Source of the DNA: Scleroderma bovista
Taxonomy: Eukaryota; Basidiomycota; Agaricomycetes; Boletales; Sclerodermataceae
Direction: 5' to 3'
Length of the DNA stretch: 29,629 nucleotides
Assembly (NCBI GenBank): GCA_037178675.1
Contig: JAYMGJ010000527.1
Location: 1 to 29,629 of the forward strand
Shown: positions 11,879 through 21,477 of the stretch, one piece after another
Numbering within the stretch: position 1 is the first letter of the stretch
Layout of the letters: the number at the start of each line of letters is the position of its first letter
Made by a program: the position numbers and the translations under genes
Notes under the pieces: generated by a model
Told to the model about the DNA's origin: nothing
Databases searched by the model: none
What the model saw: the letters and a program-made list of their open reading frames with translations, nothing else

Positions 11879-12141
11879 CACACTGGGGATTTCAAGATTT
11901 TCCATCCATTTATAGTGCATTGAAAATGACAAATGATAATTTTAAATTTTACTTTCACATTTTAATGCCCTTAAAATTTGAATTATAACAGTAGTTTGAG
12001 ATTTTAATGGCAGTAAAATTTGAATCACAACAATAATTTTAAAATTTAATGCAAGTAAAATTTGAAAGTAAAATTTAAACCTATCATTTGTCATTTTCAA
12101 TGCACTATAAACGGCCAGAAAATCCTGAAATCCCTGGTGTG
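11879..12141. mobile_element. Foldback MITE in intron 1 of the ISWI-like gene
   Basis: Two long arms are inverted copies of each other. The left arm starts CACACTGGGGATTTCAAGAT, and the reverse complement of the right end reads CACACCAGGGATTTCAGGAT. Both continue through TTATAGTGCATTGAAAATGA and CAAATGAT into AT-rich sequence until they nearly meet in the middle (arms about 130 bp). The trinucleotide TGA flanks both ends (11876-11878 and 12142-12144), a likely target-site duplication. There is no coding capacity, so it would need a transposase in trans. It makes this intron 334 bp long, against about 45-90 bp for the others. Confidence 0.8.
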
Positions 12142-12485
12142 TGAAGTCCTGAAAGGAGTGTTTACCTGTCGCGAGACGATGTTGCTGGGTACAATATCGC
12201 TGAGCACATCTTCATCCATGTGTGCTGGGGTATGTTGCATAACAAAAATTGCGGACTTTGAAGAAAAGGAGAACGAGAACAGACACAACTGGCTCGAGAC
12301 TCGCTGTGAGAGAGGAACGAGTCCGTGTGACGTGACTGTGACAGACGTGTGCCACAGCTCCGATTCTTTTTTTTTTTTTGGACAAGTGATATCATTATGT
12401 AGCCACTGACAAGTCAAGCTCTACATAATACACTATATTGAAAACCCGGTTGGGCATCGGTCCGAGGAAAAATGCTCTTACGCAC

Positions 12486-12505
12486 ACCCCACTAGCGAGT
12501 GGGGT
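12486..12505 (-). other. Perfect stem-loop spanning the LINE stop codon
   Basis: ACCCCACT-AGCG-AGTGGGGT forms an 8-bp stem with a 4-base loop. The ORF2 stop codon (12494-12492) lies in it. Some LINEs use a 3' hairpin for recognition by their own reverse transcriptase; that role here is inference. Confidence 0.5.
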
Positions 12506-14951
12506 AGTGTGGGGCTCCGTGCACCGCCCGAGGTCCCCGGTGAGCAGGGGGTCGCGGCGGCTTGATACCCACTAAAACCTCTGGGTTCGTAATCCAATCT
12601 TGTGGTAGGTCTGGAGTCGTCTGAAGGAGTGAGGGAGTCCAAGTTTTCTCAACAAGTTCTTGGGTGATCGGCTTTCGGTTCCACTTAGTTGCGATGAACT
12701 GGTCCAAGGACAGACGGTGGTTTATTTTGTTGGTCCAGCGGTTTATGGTGGCGTTGGCTGAGTGGTTTGTTCCCTGTATAACGTGCTCGCAGCGGAGCAC
12801 CCAGATGAGGTGGGCAGATTTGGATAGTAGAATTCGAAGGAGGCGGGAGCGGCCAGGGTTAGGATGACCATCCTGGTTGAGGGGAGGCAGCGAGATGGAG
12901 CCGCAACCTAGGATTGTTCCTAGGTGGATGTCTGGCCATGCTCCAAAGCAGGCTGGCCAGGTTGATTTCGTGTTCGTCCAGATTAAATTGGCGTGCCCTC
13001 GTGGGCATTCGAGGAGGATGTGCTCGAGTGACTCTGTTGCCTCGTTGCAGACAGAGCATTGGGCGCATTGCTCATAGTTCGGGATTCTTTCCCAGAATTC
13101 CCCAATTTTGAGGGAGCTGTGTAGAGCTCTAAGGAGGAAGGTCTGGATGGGTCGTCTGATGTCTGGGTGCCTCACCTTCCTCCAGATGTTTTCATCATGC
13201 GGTGGGCCGTTGTTCAGGGATTCCAAGGCACTTCGTGTGCGGTCCAGTAATATTTTAGACCGGCGTGATTCAGATGGGGAGTTGAGTGACTGAATCAGCT
13301 TATAGGCGGCTGCCTGGGTTAGTTTGTTCAGTTTCATTCCACCTGGTTCTGACAGTATGGGGATGGTGATATCGATGTCATCTGGTATCAGTTTTGCTGC
13401 ACCTTCTGCGGCAAGTGCATCTGTGTGTTCGTTCCCTCTGTTGGAGTTATGCCCTTTGACCCATCTGAATCGCATCGGGGCTGATCGGCATCTCATGGCA
13501 TATGCTGCCGCTTTTATCCAGGGTGCGTTTGGTACCCTGGGCCATCCTGAGTCCTCCCATTTGGGTAGTGCATTGGTGAGGCAAGTGATAACATATTGCG
13601 AGTCTGTTACAATCGTTAGGTATGCGTTCCGGGGTGTGGATTTCAGTGCTACCACCACTGCAGCTAACTCGCCAACCTGGTTGGATTGGTCATGACCTGG
13701 AACTCATATCGCTCTGTTTAAGGGGTGGTCATTGGCGAACCACACTCCTCCCCCACTTCTGGCGTTGTCAGTACCATTTTGAAGGCACGAGTCATCAGTG
13801 TAAACTGTTAGTTGTGTGGGTGGGGGTGCGATGAGTAGTGGTCGGTGCAAGGGTCTGGGGTCCATCGGCATGGGGGGTGCAAGGACCCTGAAGCAGTCAG
13901 ACAGTGAGTGTGTGGTAACTGAGGGGTTAAAGACAATTTCGTCACCGTGGTGAATGACAGCACGCTGGTTCTTCTCTAGGCGGTGGTGTGTAAGTGTTAG
14001 ACCATCATTTGGGGCATTTGAGGATGGGTTGTATAGGGGGGCTAGGCACTCTAGTAGTGCCTTCGCTGTTTGTGCACACTTGTGGGGGTTCACACAGCCC
14101 TTCTCTCTGTCTATATGACAGGGTTGGCAGGCGCAGTTCCTTCGGGGGCAGTGGTGGGTTCTGTCCCTGTGGCACAGTCTATCACTCATTTTGATCAAGT
14201 TCTTGACCTTGTGTGCCTTATGGGTTCGCTGCAGGCACTCATCTTTTGACTTATGGTATGTCCTGGGTGGAGCTCCCAGATGGTACCATGCTGGGAGCTC
14301 GAGCTTAAGATGTCTGGGTAGTTTTAGAGGTGCAAATGATAGGCTGAAAGTCCTGGCCGTCTTGAGAAGGTCTAGGACGCATCGTGGCAGGGTCCTGGCT
14401 GTTCTGCCCTGGGTTGGTGGGCGCCATGATGTGAGGCAGAAGTTTGGTTTTTCCATTGTGAAGTCATAGTTGGGGCGTATGTGATTTATGATGGCGTCAG
14501 TGACAAAGGCCCAGGTTGGGTGGGAGGAGGATAGGTCCAGGTATGCTTTCAGCCAGGTTAGACTCACTGCTTTGTTTCGAGTTGGGATATTGAGCAAAGC
14601 TAGGCCCCCTTCATTCTTCGGAGCATATAAATGCTGCAGGCTGAGTGGGGGAGGGGCCGTTGAGCCCCACATAAATTCTCTGACTATTTTCACAAGTGCT
14701 GATTCAATTTCCGTTGGCATGCCTTGGGCTTTGGTAATGAACTGTGTCATGCCGCCAACAAACATTTGTATGATGTATCCTTTCGCATCAAGCGATGGGG
14801 AGCCTCTATTCCATCTGGCCAAGGTACTTCTCACTTTATCCAGGACAGGGTTCCATGGCATTGACTCTTTCAGGCCGTTCCCTATCCAGGCACCCAGACA
14901 TCTAACCGCGTGGCCATCTTTTGCAATGCGGATGTCATCGTGAAGTGGCAC
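12492..14951 (-). pseudogene. LINE ORF2 C-terminal part: RT thumb, RNase H, zinc knuckle
   Basis: The protein starts in the region after the RT core (IRIAKDGHAVRCLGAWIGN, a pattern common to fungal LINE ORF2). It then has an internal Cys/His cluster (CHRDRTHHCPRRNCACQPCH), an RNase H domain with the expected acidic residues (TVYTDDSC, GELAAV, TDSQYV, NEHTDALA), and a zinc knuckle near the C-terminus (CAQCSVCNEATESLEHILLEC). One in-frame TGA at 13706-13704 (NRAI*VPG) interrupts it; related proteins have Arg there, so CGA to TGA is likely. No other stop or frameshift lies between 14951 and the terminator at 12494-12492. Its role would have been target-primed reverse transcription. Confidence 0.85.
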
Positions 14952-15045
14952 ATAATGTACCTACTTTGTCCCGTCTTACACGGCCACCTGAAGGTGAAAA
15001 TCGGCCGAGTGTCACGGGCCAGCGGACAGGAGCCCACGGATGGAG

Positions 15046-15285
15046 TATCACCGAGTAATACAGGTGGGCTACACACTATGATTTTGTTACCATGTGATAT
15101 GGGTGGGCTATGGTAGTAGTTAAGGAGGGGTTATGGTAGGGATATAGGAATTGTCATCATGTCATGTTGGTGGGCCGCAATCTTACTGGGTGCACATTAA
15201 TGGATGAGCCCATATTTACTGGAATGCAAAGGTATGGGGTGGGCTAGAAAAAATAGATACTACTGCATATAGTAGGAACTAATCT
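15046..15285. repeat. Satellite A, small block
   Basis: Words of the satellite A type recur (ATGTGATATGGGTGGGCTAT, ATGTTGGTGGGCCGC, GGATGAGCCCATATTT, GGTATGGGGTGGGCTAG) at roughly 35-60 base spacing. The block lies between the LINE and satellite B and resembles the larger array at 16.87-18.17 kb. Confidence 0.55.
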
Positions 15286-16420
15286 AATCAACCTACCAGT
15301 AGAACTGGCTTCATTACCATGGGTGAACTACTGGGGTTGACTACCGCGGGTTGACTACTTACCATTGATGGACTACTACAGCTGACTATACACAGGCATC
15401 ACACACTGTGGATTACTACAAACCACAGTCCCACTATGGGCCCACTACTAGCCACAGGTTAACCACCTGCATGGGTTAGGTTGGCCAGCAGTTGACTACA
15501 CAGCGGGGGTTGACTACCCAGTGGAGTAACTCTCCACCGCAGGTTGACTACACTGCGGTCGCACTACCAACCCAGGGGTGACCGCCCATTGTGAGTTGAC
15601 TCCCACTGCAGAAACCGCAGGTTCAATACTTACTGTGGGTTAGTTTCCCACCACGGATTAGCTAGCGACTGTACAGCACAGGTCAACTACACAGCAGAGT
15701 ACTCACCACAGGTTCGCCACCTGCTATGGGTTACACTGTGCATTCAATACATACTGCAGGTTAGGTACCCAACATGGGTTATCCACCCACTGTTTACTAC
15801 ACAGTGGGGGTTAACTACCAAGTGGAATGACTCTCTACTGAGGGGTGACCAACCATTCTGGGTTGACTACCCACTCCAAATGAAACTGCAGGTTCGATAC
15901 AGATTAGCTAGCTATTGCTGTTGACAGTACAGCACAAGTAGAGTACACAGCAGAGTATCCACTGCAGATTGGCCACCTACTGCATGTTACACTGTGGGTT
16001 CAATACATGCTGCAGGGTAGATACCCAACACAGGTTATCTACCCACTGCTGTTGAATACATATCAGGGGTTGACTACCCTGTGGAGTGACTCTCAACCAC
16101 GGGTTGAATAGTAACCACAGTTACACTACAAACAACTATCTGCTGAGGGGTGACCACCCATTGTGGCTTTGCTCATTGTAGGTGATACTGCGGATTCATA
16201 CATACGGTGTGTTAGCTACCTACCCAGGATTGGCTAGCCACTGCTGTTGACTACACAGTACAGGTTGACTACCCAGTGGAATGAGTACCCACTGCAGGTT
16301 GGTCATCAACCATGGTCCCAGTTGCAACCACTACCTACCCAGGGTTGACCACCCACTGCATATGATACCATGGGTTAGCTATCCACTGCTGTTGATTACA
16401 CAGCACAGTTTGTGTCAGAA
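15286..16420. repeat. Satellite B with higher-order repeat
   Basis: The basic word is of the form CCRCYGCRGGTTGACTACCCA and recurs every 15-30 bases with much variation. A higher-order unit is visible: GGGGTTGACTACCCAGTGG plus AGTAACTCTC (about 15506), GGGGTTAACTACCAAGTGG plus AATGACTCTC (about 15807), GGGGTTGACTACCCTGTGG plus AGTGACTCTC (about 16066), and a shorter start near 16262. The units share an ordered set of inner words (GGGGTGACC, GCAGGTTC-ATAC, TTAGCTAGC, CAGCAGAGTA), so the spacing of about 300, 260 and 200 bp reflects whole-unit duplication with later deletions. There is no coding potential. Confidence 0.7.
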
Positions 16421-16868
16421 TATATGGCTGCTACATGGCAAACTTACAAGACTAATTACTGTTATTAGTTTTGATATATTGATCATTCTACCTACAAGAT
16501 AAATAGTCCATAGTCATACTGTGTATAATCATCGTGTTTGGACCTGGTTCGCACCCACCCACCCATCATGGTCACCCCGATTGTCCCAGCACGTGAATTC
16601 TAACAGTTTGACTACAGTGGAGTACTCACCATGGGGTGATGCTAAGGGTTGCCACCATGCATCATCCAGTGACAATCTTTTATAACCAGTGGACTAAACT
16701 CTGCCCTGAATTTACTATTGACACCAGAGATGGAATTGAACCTACTCAGCATTTATGCACAGTAGTTGACAGGGAATATCTTCTCCAATTCCATGACATT
16801 GGTATTGGTTAGAGTGGAACCTTGGTTTTTCACCGCAGGTGAAGTTCATACCATGGGTTGTTATAACA
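16421..16868. other. Spacer between satellites, no gene seen
   Basis: AT-rich sequence (16430-16530), then mixed sequence with a few satellite B-like words (TTGACTACAGTGGAGTACTC near 16607). I recognise no gene or complete repeat. Confidence 0.4.
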
Positions 16869-18170
16869 CTATCCAGTGAGTAACAGCTGGGTGTAGCATG
16901 AGTGGGCTGACACACATGTCACATTGACAGGCCGCTACAACATGGTCCCATGTGATATGAGTGAGATGAAATAATTGTCCCCTAAGGTACTGGTGAGCCC
17001 ATATGCCATCATCCCGAGTAGCATGAGTGGGCTGAAACTTTGAGATGCCAATAGGATATGAATGGGCCCCTATTATACCATCCACGTTACATAGGCAGGC
17101 TGCTATTACATTGTCCCATGTAATATGAGTGAGCTGAAATCACATTAGTATAGAAAGGTGGTGGTCTGCACAGGGAAGGTCTAGCCTGAAAGAAGGGAGA
17201 AGGAGAACTGTAGGTAACCTCAGTATGCTGGCAAGCTACTATATATTAGTATATACCTGTAGGATAACTACAAGGTATCAGTAGGTAGATGTGGTGGTTA
17301 GTAGATGGTACTCACCCTCAGTATGCTGGCAAGCTACTGAGGGAACTAAAGTACCAGGAACTCTACTCTAGTGCGATGTATGCTTATGTAAGTAGGTAAA
17401 TATACCACAACAATCTGTTTATACTCCAACAATTAGCCTAAGGTATAGGTGGGCCTATATTCCATTATCCCAAGTAGCATGAGTGGGCTGCTATTACATA
17501 GTCCTGTGTAATACGAGTGAGCCAAAATAACAAAGTCCCTAAGGTATGGAGGAGCCCATATTCCATCATCACAAGTAGCAAGAGTGGGCTGAGAGTGGAT
17601 GGTTCCAATGTGATATGGGTGAGCCCATATATGATGCCAACATCCCATGTAGCACAGGTGGGTTTTGAATAGCCTGTCCCTTATCATGTATGTCAGCCAA
17701 AATAGCAATGTCCCCTGAACTGTGGGGGGCCCATATACATTAAGGTTGTGTAGCATGAGTGAGCTTACATTATGATGTTCTCATGTGATATGGATGGGAT
17801 ATTATTACCTGGTTCCATGTGATATGGGTCAGCCCAGGTAGAACAGTCACTAGGGTATAGGTGAGCCCATATTTCATCATACCGAGTAGCACAGATGGGC
17901 TAAGATTTGATCTGTCCAATGGAATATGGGTGAGCCCATGTAAAATTGCATCATTCCATGAGTCAAGGGTGGGCTATGAATCAGTTGTGACCTGGAATAT
18001 GGGTGAGCCAAAATACCACCGGAATGTAAATCAAAGCAGGGACCATAATATCTAGCCCCATTGACATGGTTAGGCTGACATATGGTGTTTCCCTCTAATG
18101 TGGATTGGCCCATAGATAACTGGCTGAGAGTGATGGATGGGCTGATGGAGTCTGGTACATGGGTATAAGG
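16869..18170. repeat. Satellite A, main array
   Basis: Units of about 30-44 bp (mostly near 34) alternate between two forms: GTCCCATGTGATATGGGTGA + GCCCATAT and GTAGCATGAGTGGGCTGA. Clear copies of the second form start at 16893, 17018, 17474, 17575, 17649, 17750 and 17886. Divergence is high, so the array is old. It is interrupted at 17159-17431. The open frames that cross it on the minus strand are repeat by-products. Confidence 0.7.
17159..17431. mobile_element. Insertion within satellite A
   Basis: About 273 bp of non-satellite sequence interrupts the array, flanked by ATTAG on both sides (17154-17158 and 17432-17436), a possible 5-bp target duplication. Inside it an identical 23-bp word (CCTCAGTATGCTGGCAAGCT plus ACT) occurs at 17218-17240 and 17316-17338. 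No coding capacity or known termini; the class is unknown. Confidence 0.4.
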
Positions 18171-18530
18171 TGAGCCAAAGATGGCCGTGGCAGGAGAATG
18201 AAGCTGACAGAAGCCACGGTGTTACAGTAAATACAAAGTAGGATACCAGAAAAATGAGCCTGACAATAGTGATTTCCCTCTGAAAGCCCGCAGGACTTTA
18301 TAGGGCCTGTGTTCAGTGGCGGTGAATAATGATATGGAGAAATATGGATCACCAAAATATCAATAAGTTAGGTTAGACATGTCTGGAAGTGTAATAAGCA
18401 ACCATACAGCAGCCACAGCAACATGATAAGCATTATCATCTCTCAAATTCCACTCCATATGTATTTATTAATTCACTTAGGAAGAGATGTCAATAGTGAA
18501 ATACATATGTTCTATAAACTCCTCTGCACT
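18171..18530. other. Non-coding 3' flank of the dioxygenase gene
   Basis: Mixed sequence between satellite A and the stop codon of the dioxygenase gene. It becomes AT-rich near 18460-18520 (on the minus strand, just after the gene), where a polyadenylation region would be expected. No gene seen. Confidence 0.4.
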
Positions 18531-19791
18531 TTACAGTATGGTAGGCCTTAGCAACCTCTCCACACTATCAATCCTCCTCCAATCCGCACACCTTGGAACA
18601 TTTGCCCAATGATGAATGTTATCCCTCATATAGTAGGTCAAACAGTACTGGTTTCCTTCTACAGCATTTACCCCATGCCTAAGAAGCCTCCTGGAGAATG
18701 CAACCATGGTACCAGGTTTGTACACCAGCTTGATGCCAAGGGTAGGGATGGCCATGATACAGTCAGTGTATTCACCCACATTTACTATAATATCATACCA
18801 ACTGGCACGGGATTGGGGATCACAGTGGAGGGGGGTGCACCAGTTCACAATAACTGAAATATTGGTAAATGTGGTGGGCCAGAGGGATAAGGCCCAGTTC
18901 ATGCTGAGGTCATTTGTGAAAGACCAATCTTCCAATAAACTAATTCCTCACATACCATCCTCATACAGCTGTGGATGCATGATTGACAATGCACCTGATA
19001 TAATGGAGGTTGGCTGCACCATATCTTTCAACCACTGGAAACCTGTGGCCATATTGAGGTCTGCAGAAATGGAAGCATTTTCATGCTGAATATGATATTA
19101 TCAATTAATTCATGGCAGGAATGGTAAGCACCCATGTAATGACCCATTTGATGTCTTGCAGGAGAAAGCTCCAAACAACTGGTCACATGGGTCTGTTCCG
19201 GATGAAAGTACCGCGGGTCATTGTGCCATGTCCGGCCAGTTATACTGGTGGACAGTTGTGTATGGAGTGGACTTAATGCCTGCAGAATATTTGTCTACAG
19301 GTATTATAGAAGATTATGAACAGAAGATGTATTGAATCATACCTGTGTTGGGCATGCCAAGGCACCAGGGAGATACCACAAAGCTACAGTTCCCCCCTCC
19401 CCCAAAATCACTGCTGGTTCATCGATAAGACCTGAGATAGTAGCAGGGAACTTGTTAAGGAAGGTTTGCTCCCTATCCGTGGTGGTCCCAGGCTCCATGG
19501 ATGCCAATGATTCAGAAAGCCGGATGAGGTCAACACCACAGTCAACTGGACAAAGATGAGTACTCGAGGAAAGGGGCATGGAGGAGGCGTACTGCGATAA
19601 TTATATGCGGTAACCAAAGTGGCTACCATCTGGTGCATCCCAACAGAAAGGTCGACTGGGAGGTTAAGGGGAATTTCAGGTGCCACGGTCCCAGAGTCAG
19701 GGAAAGCCGAGGAACAGAAGCGGTGTCGCATATAACCAGAAACTTGATGAGATAGCTGGTAGTTGGTTGGGTAAGACACAGGAGCAGCCAT
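18531..19791 (-). pseudogene. TET/JBP-like 2OG-Fe(II) dioxygenase, KDZ-associated
   Basis: The family oxidises methylated bases in DNA using Fe(II) and 2-oxoglutarate; in basidiomycetes it is expanded and carried by KDZ transposons. The C-terminal catalytic part is clear: HxD iron ligands in TPLHCDPQS, the distal His in RRLLRHGV and the 2OG-binding Arg in YYMRDNIH. The N-terminal part includes MAAPVSYPTNY (start 19791), DLIRLSESLASM and ALWYLPGALACPTQ. An intron fits at 19342-19280 (GTATGA...CTGCAG). A second intron probably lies in 19135-19060, but its borders are unclear. Two lesions are visible: a frame change near 19560 and an in-frame TGA at 18950-18948 (EDGM*GIS), where the family often has Arg. 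Active-site residues are intact. It is divergent from the unknown gene at 20596 and shares its upstream region. The TET/JBP assignment rests on the overall pattern; substrate is unknown. Confidence 0.78.
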
Positions 19792-19837
19792 GAAGGGGAG
19801 AGAGATGAGACCCAAGCAAAGCCGGGATACTGAACAA

Positions 19838-19845
19838 TATTTATA
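19838..19845 (-). promoter_or_regulatory. TATA box of the dioxygenase gene
   Basis: TATAAATA on the minus strand, 54 nt upstream of the ATG at 19791. The divergent neighbour has the same octamer at nearly the same distance. Confidence 0.55.
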
Positions 19846-20212
19846 TGGAGACCGCGGGTAGATGGCAGCGGGGTGGTGGCTATGGATAATCAACAAAGTT
19901 CAAACCAATAAATAAATTATATAGGAAAAATAAAGAAATGGAATGGAATTTACAATGTTGGGACGGTGCCAATATGAATACATTCACATCAAGTTGGAGA
20001 TCAGCCACGGGTGGAACCCACATCGGTGGGCATTGAGTGGTAAAACCTACCATTACTCCAAAAGGAGAAATTCGACAAATCAATAGAATTTCAAATGTTA
20101 CCAGAATTACCCTGTTGGTGTGTTGCCCAGCTGCAGTGACAGATTGGAAAATGGTGATGCCATATCAGTATACAACATCAATTCCACATATATAGCGACC
20201 GCGGTTGTATTC

Positions 20213-20405
20213 CACCGCGGTGAGATTAGGCATCTAATTGAAATCCAATCATTCACTCATATGCTAATAACAAGGGAACAATAAGGGGTCAATTTCCTGA
20301 CAAATTCTGTGTTTTATATTTGGCTATCATAGCAGACTACATATATAGCAACCGCGGTGAGAATAGACATCTAATTGAAATCCAATCATCCATTGATATG
20401 CTAAT
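20213..20405. repeat. Direct repeat with CCGCGG in the divergent promoter region
   Basis: Copies at 20213-20268 and 20350-20405 (offset 137 bp) share ACCGCGGTGAGA, then CATCTAATTGAAATCCAATC and ATATGCTAAT, with a few mismatches. Each copy is preceded by ACATATATAGC(G/A)ACCGCGG (about 20187 and 20339), so the duplicated block starts with the palindrome. Candidate role: binding sites for a regulator or transposase. Confidence 0.7.
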
Positions 20406-20545
20406 CAAATATACACGGAACAAAAGGGATGTAGCAATTATATATCCATGGGAGCACCTGGTGATATTCAACAATGCGACCTGGGTGGGTGGTCATTGTT
20501 TCATAAACAATGGTAGGCCATACGTGGGAACGTTGTTGGAGAAAT

Positions 20546-20553
20546 TATAAATA
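20546..20553 (+). promoter_or_regulatory. TATA box of the unknown three-exon gene
   Basis: TATAAATA, 50 nt upstream of the ATG at 20596. Confidence 0.6.
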
Positions 20554-20595
20554 TAGACCTTTATAATATCTGCCTTTATTCCCCATTCTACACCC

Positions 20596-21394
20596 ATGGA
20601 TCCCTCCATTATTCAGGCACGCACACTATCCGCGACTTTGCAATACACGGGTATCAGATTCCGTCGGTTTGTCCATGCTTTGCAGCAGACAGGGGAAGAT
20701 TCGCTATGGGAGAAGATCAATTGGCATAGCCATGTACTGGCAGAAGTGGTGTGATCCTGGATTACCCATCACATCGAATAGGCTGACCAATCTTGCAGGC
20801 AATTCTGGAGCGATTACTTGGCGCATGTAACAAGCATGGGCTGGTGATGCAGGTTCCCACGGTTGCAGCCCAAGTGATGGAATGGGTTTCTGTTGGGGAC
20901 CCCGATGCACCAACTTTGATGGGCCAGATCAAAACCATTGACATCTTCAAGGTTTATCCCGTGGAAGCCAGAGTCCAAAGTACATGGGCCACACCTGGGG
21001 CGTGGTGGGTATGGGGTGTCCCCTGCAATGTTATACCGCGGACAACACTCTGCCAGCTGGTCACAGAGGCACAGCAATTCTTTCCGCAGACCCAGGTGAG
21101 TTCACAGGGTAATGCAAACAAATTTCTAATAAGCATTCTTTGCAGCCCAGGGATTATGGAATTCCAACCCTATTTAATGTCCCGGAAACCCCAGGCATGG
21201 GAATCGAAGATATCAAATTACACATGCAGCATCTCTTGAAAGAAGTCGATGAGAAGATCTTCCATCAAAATACCCTATTATATCATCTCGTCAACCACAT
21301 GACCATGGTGGAATATCTAACTGATTCTGCCGATGAGCTGGAGGAGAAGTGGGCGGTGTCCGCGGATAAACTTTGGAGGGGAAAGGACAATTGA
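20596..21394 (+). CDS. Intact three-exon gene of unknown function in the KDZ cassette
   Basis: Three exons join in phase: 20596-20748, 20799-21095 and 21146-21394 (stop TGA). The 50-bp introns have donors GTGTGA and GTGAGT and acceptors TTGCAG. The product is 232 residues, starts MDPSIIQARTL, and has no stop or frameshift. I do not recognise a family. Visible features: an Arg-rich patch (IRFRRF), Trp-rich and Gly/Pro-containing middle (PGAWWVWGVP), and a C-terminal 70 residues rich in Leu, His, Glu and Lys with the look of long helices (KLHMQHLLKEVDEKIF; ELEEKWAVSADKL). There is no signal peptide or membrane segment, so a nuclear or cytosolic protein is likely. It is divergent from the dioxygenase gene, with a matching TATA box, and convergent with the KDZ transposase. 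Both of those neighbours carry nonsense codons while this gene does not. A role in transposition or in regulating the cassette is inference from position only. Confidence 0.75.
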
Positions 21395-21477
21395 ATGGTG
21401 TTCCATAATTGCATGTAAATTGTAGAACTAGTATGCATTGTTTGTGCCTCAGGTGATATTTTAACACATAATCATTG

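Larger units (their letters stand above)
12367..14975 (-). mobile_element. 5'-truncated LINE (non-LTR retrotransposon) with poly(A) tail
   Basis: The element runs on the minus strand and ends in a 13-A tail (T run 12367-12379). It contains only the C-terminal half of ORF2; the reverse transcriptase catalytic core and anything upstream are absent, as is usual after incomplete target-primed reverse transcription. The 5' limit is near 14975, where the similarity fades after an in-frame TAG. No target-site duplication matching the GAATCGGAGC that follows the tail was found at the other end. Confidence 0.8.
19792..20595. promoter_or_regulatory. Divergent intergenic region of the KDZ cassette
   Basis: This 0.8-kb region separates the dioxygenase gene (minus) from the unknown gene (plus) and must hold both promoters. 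It contains four CCGCGG palindromes (19852, 20199, 20215, 20352) and a 56-bp direct repeat. A 76-codon open frame at 20320-20550 overlaps the repeat and the TATA box and is unlikely to be a gene. Confidence 0.55.

Noticed and set aside
13994..14943. Several plus-strand frames of 66-151 codons opposite the LINE
   Set aside because: They are shadows of the minus-strand ORF2, which has clear RNase H and zinc-knuckle motifs.
14975..15110. Target-site duplication for the LINE
   Set aside because: The bases next to the poly(A) tail (GAATCGGAGC) have no matching copy near the 5' end, so no duplication is claimed.
15286..18170. Regularly spaced short repeats that could suggest a CRISPR array
   Set aside because: The units vary in length and sequence, the spacers are themselves repeat-derived, there are no cas genes, and the setting is a eukaryotic (intron-containing) genome.
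20320..20550. 76-codon plus-strand open frame (MAIIADYIYSNRG...)
   Set aside because: It overlaps a direct repeat and the TATA box of the next gene, has no recognisable motif, and is expected by chance in AT-rich DNA.
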